A DNA stretch of 5,981 nt from the NCBI GenBank assembly GCA_002492045.1, contig DKXC01000079.1:517-6497 (forward strand), given 5' to 3'. This document shows positions 1 through 4,425 of this stretch, one piece after another; position 1 is the stretch's first letter, and every line of letters starts with the position of its first letter. The position numbers were made by a program, and so were the translations under genes. Source of the DNA: Micrococcaceae bacterium UBA7136 (GTDB taxonomy: Bacteria; Actinomycetota; Actinomycetes; Actinomycetales; Micrococcaceae). Under the pieces are notes generated by a model. That model was not told where the DNA came from. It did not search any database and saw only the letters and a list, made by a program, of their open reading frames with translations.

Positions 1-755
1 ATGGCGATGGTGTCGAAGCCGGTGACGATCCGTACCCGGCGGGTGTGGAGGTCTTTGACCAGGGCTTCGGAGAGCTGGTTCATACCTCCTGCGATACCGG
101 CCACCTGGGAGCCTGCCGGGGAGGCTGCCCGCAGATTGGCTGATGCGGCAGAGAGGGAGCCCAGCCGGGCTAGGCCGGTCAGGAGGCCGGGGGCGATGGA
201 ATCAATTTCTAGCTGGTCGGGGTGGACGGCGTGAATACCGGAAACCACCGGGGCTACCAGGTTGTCCAGGGCCACCTGGCCCATGCGGATGCGGACCAGT
301 TCGCCCAGGGTTTTGGCGGTGGAGCCAGCTGAGCGGGGCAGAACCTTATCGAGCTTGGCCCGCCGGTAGCCTGCCTTACCTAGGATCTGGCGCAGGCTGG
401 GGTCGTCGAAGCTGCCGGGGATGCCCAGTACCCCGGTGGAGGGTGAGGGGTAGGCCCCGGTGGGCAGGTAGAGCCAGGAGCCCAGGGGACGGGGGCTGAC
501 GATCCGGTCTTTGAGGCCCAGCTGGTCCAGCAGGTCTGAGACGGCGCTGGTGCGGGTGGCGAAGGATTCTGCCCCGGAGTCGAGGACCAGGCCGCCTAGC
601 TGGTGGGCGCCCACGGCCCCGCCCAGGTGCTCTTCTTTTTCGAGCAGGGTGACCTTGTGGCCGGCCTGGGCTAGGGCCCGGGCGGCCAGGAGGCCGGAGA
701 TACCGCCACCGATGACCAGGGCGCTGGTGGCTGGGGTGCTGGGGCTGGGGGCCAT
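1..755 (-). CDS. hemY: Coproporphyrinogen III oxidase / protoporphyrinogen oxidase (HemY/CgoX), N-terminal part
   Basis: FAD-dependent oxidase of heme synthesis. In Gram-positive bacteria this family (HemY, also called CgoX or HemG) oxidises coproporphyrinogen III to coproporphyrin III. I translated the minus strand by hand and found 251 uninterrupted codons; the gene leaves the window at position 1, so roughly the C-terminal half is missing. The N-terminus carries a dinucleotide-binding fold: LVIGGGISG at residues 13-21, then an acidic residue (E39) ending the second strand and an LGG turn at 44-46. DSGAESFATR (residues 59-68) and VVSGIHAV (about 170-177) match conserved stretches of the HemY family. 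The ATG at 755 has a good ribosome binding site and lies 15 nt after the hemE stop, so the two are co-transcribed and act on consecutive steps. Whether the product is coproporphyrin or protoporphyrin is inferred from taxonomy. Confidence 0.93.
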   Translation of the reverse strand, partial: MAPSPSTPATSALVIGGGISGLLAARALAQAGHKVTLLEKEEHLGGAVGAHQLGGLVLDSGAESFATRTSAVSDLLDQLGLKDRIVSPRPLGSWLYLPTGAYPSPSTGVLGIPGSFDDPSLRQILGKAGYRRAKLDKVLPRSAGSTAKTLGELVRIRMGQVALDNLVAPVVSGIHAVHPDQLEIDSIAPGLLTGLARLGSLSAASANLRAASPAGSQVAGIAGGMNQLSEALVKDLHTRRVRIVTGFDTIA

Positions 756-760
756 GACTG

Positions 761-767
761 CCTTCTT
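761..767 (-). promoter_or_regulatory. Ribosome binding site of hemY
   Basis: On the minus strand AAGAAGG lies 5 nt before the ATG at 755, inside the 15-nt gap after the hemE stop. It fixes the hemY start and contrasts with hemE and hemA, which have no convincing ribosome binding site. Confidence 0.7.
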
Positions 768-770
768 TTC

Positions 771-1907
771 TTACTTCTGGCGGGTTTGGGTGTGGATGTA
801 GTCGACCAGGCGGGTCAGGATCTGGGGGTCGGTGCTGGGCGGCACGCCGTGGCCCAGGTTGACCACGTGGGCCGGGGCGCTGCGTCCTTCTTCGAGGACC
901 CTGTCGGTGTGGGTTGCTAGGGCTTCCCAGCCGGCCGAGAGCAGGGCCGGGTCGATGTTGCCCTGGAGCACGACTCCCCCGCCCAGGCGGCGGCTGGCTT
1001 CTGACAGGGGCAGGCGGTAGTCCACGCCCATAACGTCGGCCCCTGCCTGGTGCATGGCCGGTAGTAGTTCGGCGGTGCCGGTGCCGAAGTGGATGCGGGG
1101 CACCCCGTAGTGCTTAACAGCCGCTAGGGCGGTGGCTGAGTGTTCTTGCACGTAGGTGCGGTAGTCTGCTTGACCCAGGGAGCCGGCCCAGGAGTCGAAG
1201 AGCTGGATAGCTGAGGCACCGGCTTCAATCTGGGCGGCCAGGAAGAGACCTGAAGTTCGGGCGGCCCAGTCGGCTAGCTCGGCCCAGGCCTGGGGGTCGG
1301 AGTGCATGAGGCTGCGGGGGCGCAGGTGGTCGCGGGAGGGGCCGCCTTCTACCATGTAGGCGGCCAGGGTGAAGGGGGCACCTGCGAAACCGATTAGGGG
1401 GGTGGAGCCCAGTTCTTTGACGGTCAGGGCTACGGCTTCTCGGATGGGGTCCAGGGCCGAGTCTTCGAGTTCAGGCAGGTTGCGGATGGCTTCGATGCTG
1501 TCAATCGGCTGGCCTAGGACGGGGCCGCGTCCGGGGACGATGTCGACGTCTACCCCGGCTAGTTTCATGGGGATGACGATGTCTGAGAAGAAGATGGCGG
1601 CGTCGACCTTGTGGCGGCGGACGGGCTGGAGGGTGATTTCGGCGGCTAGTTGGGGGTTGAGGCAGGAGTCCAGCATGGGGATGCCTTCGCGTACCTGCCG
1701 GTATTCGGGTAGGGAGCGTCCGGCTTGGCGCATGAACCAGACGGGGGCGTGTTGGGCGGGGCGGCCGGTCAGGGTGCGGATCATGGCTGAGTCGGCGGTT
1801 CCTGCGGCTTTGAGGGGGTGGTCGCTGCTCAGGTGGCTTAGTTGCTCGTCGGTGAGGAGGGGGCGCTGGGTCAGGGCCGGTGCGGAGGTAGAGGTCATAG
1901 ACACCAT
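771..1907 (-). CDS. hemE: Uroporphyrinogen III decarboxylase (HemE)
   Basis: Cytosolic enzyme that removes the four acetate carboxyl groups of uroporphyrinogen III to give coproporphyrinogen III. The chosen start gives 378 residues, slightly longer than the usual 340-360. Family marks are all present: WFMRQAGRSLPEYR (RQAGR at residues 60-64, the substrate-carboxylate loop), FFSDIVIP with the catalytic-site aspartate at about D109, GFAGAPFTLAAYMVEG with the active-site tyrosine at about Y184, and NLGHGVPPSTDP with the histidine at about H353. The reading frame stays open to an ATG at 2006, but the first 33 codons of that version look non-coding and cover the operator-like site. I prefer ATG 1907 (ATG 1898 is the alternative). 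The stretch DHPLKAAGTADS before the core resembles Micrococcaceae HemE, which supports a start this far upstream. No Shine-Dalgarno is visible, so translation may be leaderless. First gene of the hemE-hemY operon, divergent from hemA. Confidence 0.95.
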   Translation of the reverse strand: MVSMTSTSAPALTQRPLLTDEQLSHLSSDHPLKAAGTADSAMIRTLTGRPAQHAPVWFMRQAGRSLPEYRQVREGIPMLDSCLNPQLAAEITLQPVRRHKVDAAIFFSDIVIPMKLAGVDVDIVPGRGPVLGQPIDSIEAIRNLPELEDSALDPIREAVALTVKELGSTPLIGFAGAPFTLAAYMVEGGPSRDHLRPRSLMHSDPQAWAELADWAARTSGLFLAAQIEAGASAIQLFDSWAGSLGQADYRTYVQEHSATALAAVKHYGVPRIHFGTGTAELLPAMHQAGADVMGVDYRLPLSEASRRLGGGVVLQGNIDPALLSAGWEALATHTDRVLEEGRSAPAHVVNLGHGVPPSTDPQILTRLVDYIHTQTRQK

Positions 1908-1914
1908 TCTGCCA

Positions 1915-1941
1915 ATCTTTGGTCTGCCAAGATGCCGACAA
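1915..1941 (-). promoter_or_regulatory. Possible hemE promoter (weak)
   Basis: On the minus strand AAAGAT (1920-1915) keeps the A2, A5 and T6 positions of a -10 box and would place the transcription start at about 1908, at or next to the ATG at 1907. A TTGTCG (1941-1936) resembles a -35 box, but the spacer is only 15 nt. It overlaps the operator-like site. Weak match; a TAAGCT at 1956-1951 is an alternative -10 that would give a leader of about 37 nt. Confidence 0.3.
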
Positions 1942-1949
1942 CCTGTCAC
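1935..1949. promoter_or_regulatory. Operator-like site 1, hemE side (degenerate palindrome)
   Basis: On the plus strand GACAACCTGTCAC (1937-1949) differs in one base from GACAGCCTGTCAC in the perfect palindrome near hemA. Read on the minus strand, TAGTGACAGGTTGTC matches TAGTGACAGCCTGTC at 13 of 15 positions. One half (CTGTCAC) is intact and the other is degenerate. The centre lies about 35 nt upstream of the hemE start. A shared regulator is inferred from the repetition and placement, and its identity is unknown. Confidence 0.42.
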
Positions 1950-2015
1950 TAGCTTAGAGGGAGCACCCCCGCAGCCCCCTCCCCTAGACCCAAGGCAAGG
2001 CCCCAAATCTAGTAT

Positions 2016-2049
2016 TTAGAACACTTCTACTTAGAACAATACACAATAC
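2016..2049. repeat. AT-rich short direct repeats in the hemE-hemA intergenic region
   Basis: TTAGAAC occurs at 2016-2022 and again at 2031-2037 (15-nt period), with a third partial copy TTAGAA at 2067-2072. ACAATAC is tandemly duplicated at 2036-2049. The stretch from about 2010 to 2080 is far more AT-rich than the flanking genes. It may be a flexible or upstream-activating segment, and the repeats may also be chance in biased sequence. Confidence 0.5.
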
Positions 2050-2097
2050 AAAACTTGTTCAAACTTTTAGAAGAAAGCTTCGACTGGCCGTGTTCCC

Positions 2098-2146
2098 CAC
2101 TGCTTAGTGACAGCCTGTCACCACACCCTCCCCCGGTCACTGCTTA
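2098..2146 (+). repeat. Nine-base direct repeat CACTGCTTA, copies 40 bp apart
   Basis: CACTGCTTA is present at 2098-2106 and at 2138-2146. The first copy runs straight into the palindrome at 2107-2121; the second overlaps the start of the hemA -10 box. The 40-bp spacing is about four helical turns, so the two copies lie on the same face of the DNA. The exact match is seen in the sequence; a role in protein binding is inference. Confidence 0.55.
2107..2121. promoter_or_regulatory. Operator-like site 2, hemA side (perfect 15-bp palindrome)
   Basis: GTGACAG, one central C, CTGTCAC: seven-base arms with perfect dyad symmetry, as expected for a homodimeric regulator. The centre (2114) lies about 43 nt before the predicted hemA transcription start, just upstream of where a -35 box would sit. 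That is a typical position for an activator that contacts polymerase, although repression is also possible. A degenerate copy lies in front of the divergent hemE. As an RNA hairpin it would have too short a loop, so a DNA-level role is more likely. Confidence 0.55.
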
Positions 2147-2150
2147 TGAT
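2145..2150 (+). promoter_or_regulatory. Predicted hemA -10 box, probable leaderless transcript
   Basis: TATGAT matches TATAAT at five of six positions. It would start transcription near 2157, zero to four nt before the GTG at 2161, so the mRNA would be essentially leaderless. The -35 region (about 2122-2127) has no recognisable hexamer, which fits a promoter needing an activator. GGTCAC (2135-2140) and GTGACC (2161-2166) flank the box as an inverted repeat. Confidence 0.5.
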
Positions 2151-2160
2151 GTAAGGCGTT

Positions 2161-3462
2161 GTGACCATCTTTAGTCTCGTAGCCTCCCATCAGACCGTTA
2201 ACCTCACCACCATCGCCCAGATCAGTCAGGCTCTGGCAGAGTCGCCCGATCAGCTAGCTGACTGCGGCCTGGCTGGTGAGGTGCTTCTGTCTACCTGCAA
2301 CCGGATTGAAATTTACGGCCAGGTTCAGGCCGATAGCCCCCAGCCCAGCCAGGAGATTGACCGGGTTCGCCAGCAGATTATCCAGAAGCTGGCCCAGCAG
2401 ACTTCCCTGGACACCCAGGAGCTAGAGCAGGCTTTTACCCTCCGCACCGGCCAGCAGGCCGCCCACCATCTTCTGACGGTTGCCGCCGGCCTAGAGTCAG
2501 CCATTGTGGGTGAACGCGAAATCACCGGCCAGGTTCGCCGGGCCCTGGCCCAGGCCCAGGATAAGGGCCGGGCCTCTAGCCAACTGGTTCGCCTCTTTGA
2601 GCAGGGGGCCCAAACCGCTAAGAAGGTTGGCCAGCAGACTTCTCTGGGTTCTCAGGGACGCTCCCTGGTTTCCCTGGCCCTGGATATGGCCCACCAGCAG
2701 CTACCTGGTTCCTGGCAGCAGCGGCGGGTGCTGGTGATTGGTACCGGCGCCTATGCTGGTGCCTCTTTGGCCGCCCTACAGGAGCGGGGCTGCCAGGATA
2801 TATGGGTTTACTCTCATTCTGACCGTGCCGTCTCTTTTGCCCACAAGCGGGGCGTCCAGCCGGTGGCCCCGGACCAGCTTTACCAGCAGCTAGAGGCCGC
2901 TGATTTGGTGCTGGGCTGTTCTGGTTCCGGCACCCCTTTGACTCCTCAAGAGATTCCGCCCGGACCCCGGCTAATTATTGATTTGGCCCTGACCCGGGAC
3001 TTCGCCCCCGAAGTAGCCAACCTACCCCAGGTGCGGCTTCTTAGCCTGGATGAGATTCGCCTGGCGGCCCCTCAGGAGGCGGGCCAGGATTTAAGTTTTG
3101 CCCGCACAATTGTGGACGAGGCTGCCCGCGACTACCAGCTTAAGGAAGAGGCCCGCCAGCTGGATACTGCTATTGTTAGCCTCAGGCAGCACAGCCAGCA
3201 GATCCTTGAGGAGCAGCTAGCTAAGGTTAAGAGCCAGAACCTGCCTGAGAGTCAGGAGCTTGAGAAGGCCATGCGTCAGCTGGTTCAGGCCCTGCTTCAC
3301 ACCCCCACGGTTCGAGCCCGGCAGTTGGCCCGCGCCGGTCAGGCCCAGGATTATCTGGCTGGCCTGCAGGCCCTCTACGGTCTTAACCCTTCCCAGCCCC
3401 CAGCCCAAACATCCCAGCATGACCATCAGCCCACAGATTTCCCGTCCGGAGACCGGCCTTAG
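2161..3462 (+). CDS. hemA: Glutamyl-tRNA reductase (HemA)
   Basis: NADPH-dependent reductase that converts glutamyl-tRNA to glutamate-1-semialdehyde, the committed step of C5-pathway tetrapyrrole synthesis. The protein has 433 residues, a normal length. LLSTCNRIEIYG contains the catalytic cysteine C46; H103 lies in HHLLTVAAGLES, followed by IVGEREITGQVRRA (115-128). The NADPH domain has VIGTGAYAG (GTGAYA at 194-199), a variant of the usual GAGxMG loop. IIDLALTRDF and the C-terminal dimerisation helix ending LLHTPTVRARQLA are typical. The GTG start is favoured because FSLVASH immediately after it matches the usual actinobacterial N-terminus; no Shine-Dalgarno is evident, fitting leaderless translation. 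Glutamine is unusually common (about 58 by hand count). The last 25 or so residues, beyond the conserved core, overlap the start of the TetR gene. Divergent from hemE. Confidence 0.96.
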   Translation: MTIFSLVASHQTVNLTTIAQISQALAESPDQLADCGLAGEVLLSTCNRIEIYGQVQADSPQPSQEIDRVRQQIIQKLAQQTSLDTQELEQAFTLRTGQQAAHHLLTVAAGLESAIVGEREITGQVRRALAQAQDKGRASSQLVRLFEQGAQTAKKVGQQTSLGSQGRSLVSLALDMAHQQLPGSWQQRRVLVIGTGAYAGASLAALQERGCQDIWVYSHSDRAVSFAHKRGVQPVAPDQLYQQLEAADLVLGCSGSGTPLTPQEIPPGPRLIIDLALTRDFAPEVANLPQVRLLSLDEIRLAAPQEAGQDLSFARTIVDEAARDYQLKEEARQLDTAIVSLRQHSQQILEEQLAKVKSQNLPESQELEKAMRQLVQALLHTPTVRARQLARAGQAQDYLAGLQALYGLNPSQPPAQTSQHDHQPTDFPSGDRP

Positions 3463-4081
3463 CCCTGAGCTTGGCCCTCCTACGACCCGCCTACCCCGAA
3501 ACCTACGCCGCCAGCAGCTGGTGGCTTCTGCCGCCCGGGTCTTTGTCTCCCAGGGTTACCATGCCAGCACCATGGATCAGGTGGCTGCTGTGGCCCAGGT
3601 GACCAAGCCGGTGCTTTATCAGCATTTCACCGGTAAGCGGGATCTTTACTTGCAGGTTCTGGACGTCGAACTAGAACTGCTCATTGAGCAGCTGGTGGCG
3701 CCCCTCTACGGAGAAAAGACCAATAAGGAACGGGTTCGGGGTGTCATTTCGGCTTTCTTTACTTTTGCCCGTACTAACGTGGCTGGTTACCGGCTGATTT
3801 TTGAGTCTGATATTCGCCACGACTATGCAGTTCAGGAGCGGGTGGAGCAGGTCCACGCCCAGATGGCCCAGCAGATTGCCCAGGTTCTGGCCCCTAATGC
3901 CGGCATGCCCTACCAGCAGGCCCTGATGACGGCCCGCATGCTCTCGGGCATGGTACTGTCGGCGACTAGTTCCTTGTTAGCAACTTCTGAGCCTAGCGCC
4001 CAGCAGGTGGAGGAGGCTGAGCGTTTGGCCTTCCGCCTGGCCTGGGGTGGGATTTCGATTATTGATGAGGAGTGGGACTAA
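3419..4081 (+). CDS. TetR/AcrR-family transcriptional regulator
   Basis: A DNA-binding repressor of 220 residues. The N-terminal helix-turn-helix spans about residues 30-75: RRQQLVASAARVFVSQGY, then STMDQVAAVAQVTKPVLYQHF, with the recognition helix around T62-F70, and KRDLYLQVLD starting helix 4. The rest is the helical ligand and dimerisation domain typical of the family; I cannot name its ligand. The ATG at 3419 lies within hemA in another frame, giving a 44-nt overlap. No Shine-Dalgarno is seen there, so translation is probably coupled to hemA. The frame is open upstream to 3260, but that segment is a shadow of conserved hemA sequence. The gene order TetR then DUF3107 matches Rv3208 and Rv3208A in M. 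tuberculosis, so I take it as their ortholog. Regulation of the hem operators is only a hypothesis. Confidence 0.9.
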   Translation: MTISPQISRPETGLSPELGPPTTRLPRNLRRQQLVASAARVFVSQGYHASTMDQVAAVAQVTKPVLYQHFTGKRDLYLQVLDVELELLIEQLVAPLYGEKTNKERVRGVISAFFTFARTNVAGYRLIFESDIRHDYAVQERVEQVHAQMAQQIAQVLAPNAGMPYQQALMTARMLSGMVLSATSSLLATSEPSAQQVEEAERLAFRLAWGGISIIDEEWD

Positions 4082-4122
4082 GCCCTCAGGCGAACTTCCA
4101 CCCGCCCGGCGGGCTCCTCCCG

Positions 4123-4128
4123 TAGACT
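4123..4128 (+). promoter_or_regulatory. Possible -10 box of the DUF3107-helicase unit
   Basis: TAGACT matches TATAAT at four of six positions, with T1, A2 and T6 kept. It would start transcription near 4135 and give a leader of about 49 nt. No clear -35 hexamer is present. The GC-rich palindrome CCCGCC-C-GGCGGG at 4101-4113 lies just upstream. It has no following T-tract, so I do not call it a terminator, and readthrough from tetR remains possible. Confidence 0.3.
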
Positions 4129-4149
4129 ACTGGAGAGTAAGACCGTTGA

Positions 4150-4178
4150 GGGCAGGGTTCTGCCCACCTTTTGAAAGG
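4150..4178 (+). promoter_or_regulatory. Two adjacent small hairpins in the DUF3107 leader, the second covering the Shine-Dalgarno
   Basis: Hairpin 1 is GGGCAG (4150-4155), loop GGTT, CTGCCC (4160-4165): six perfect pairs. One base later, CCTTT (4167-4171), TG, AAAGG (4174-4178) forms an inverted repeat; as RNA this is four pairs with a TTGA loop. The right arm is the start of the Shine-Dalgarno AAAGGGAG, five to ten nt before ATG 4184. The leader could therefore mask the ribosome binding site. The second stem alone is weak, so this is a suggestion. Confidence 0.4.
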
Positions 4179-4183
4179 GAGTC

Positions 4184-4408
4184 ATGGAAGTTAAGATTGG
4201 CGTTATTAACGTCCCCAGCCAGGTTGTCATTGACAGCCCCGAGAGCGCTGATGAGATTCGCCGTAAGCTGGCTGCTGCCCTGGAGTCTCAGGGTATTTTT
4301 GAGCTGACTGATAGCAAGGGTGCTAGCGTCATGGTGCCTGCCGCCCAGATTGGTTACCTAGAGATTGGTGCTGAGACCAAGGCCCGTGTTGGTTTCGGTA
4401 TCGGCTAA
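4184..4408 (+). CDS. DUF3107 family protein (Rv3208A/TB9.4-like)
   Basis: A small cytosolic protein of 74 residues and unknown function. The whole length fits the DUF3107 family of Actinobacteria: it opens with MEVKIGV, has a PSQVVIDSPESADEIRRKLAAAL middle, VPAAQIGYLEIG, and ends with RVGFGIG. It has no signal peptide, membrane segment or cysteine. The ATG is well supported by a Shine-Dalgarno (AAAGGGAG at 4174-4181). It sits between the TetR gene (102 nt upstream) and the helicase gene (17 nt downstream), the arrangement also seen around TB9.4 in mycobacteria, so a shared transcript with the helicase is likely. The sequence alone does not tell the role. Family assignment is from recognition of the pattern, not a profile search. 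Confidence 0.9.
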   Translation: MEVKIGVINVPSQVVIDSPESADEIRRKLAAALESQGIFELTDSKGASVMVPAAQIGYLEIGAETKARVGFGIG

Positions 4409-4411
4409 CCT

Positions 4412-4416
4412 GAGGA
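4412..4416 (+). promoter_or_regulatory. Ribosome binding site of the helicase gene
   Basis: GAGGA lies 9 nt before GTG 4426 but only 3 nt before the in-frame TTG at 4420. The spacing therefore favours GTG 4426 as the start. Confidence 0.55.
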
Positions 4417-4425
4417 TTATTGTTC

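Noticed and set aside
1..801. Plus-strand open frames over the first 800 bases (77, 118 and 96 codons)
   Set aside because: The minus strand here encodes an uninterrupted HemY N-terminus with FAD-binding motifs; the plus-strand frames overlap each other and show no domain.
1908..2006. In-frame 33-codon upstream extension of hemE to an ATG at 2006
   Set aside because: The added residues are Gly/Cys-rich with no family resemblance, there is no ribosome binding site, and the segment covers the operator-like site and promoter candidates.
1369..2019. 216-codon open frame on the plus strand opposite hemE
   Set aside because: It is antisense to a fully conserved hemE, has no ribosome binding site, and its product is low-complexity Arg/Ser/Trp-rich.
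3260..3418. Upstream extension of the TetR frame into hemA
   Set aside because: The residues (many Pro, Trp, Cys) are a frame-shifted reading of the conserved HemA dimerisation helix. The TetR helix-turn-helix starts well after ATG 3419.
4101..4113. CCCGCC-C-GGCGGG palindrome after the TetR gene as a terminator
   Set aside because: The single-base centre leaves at most four pairs around a five-base loop, and no T-tract follows. It could be a protein site but there is no second copy to support that.
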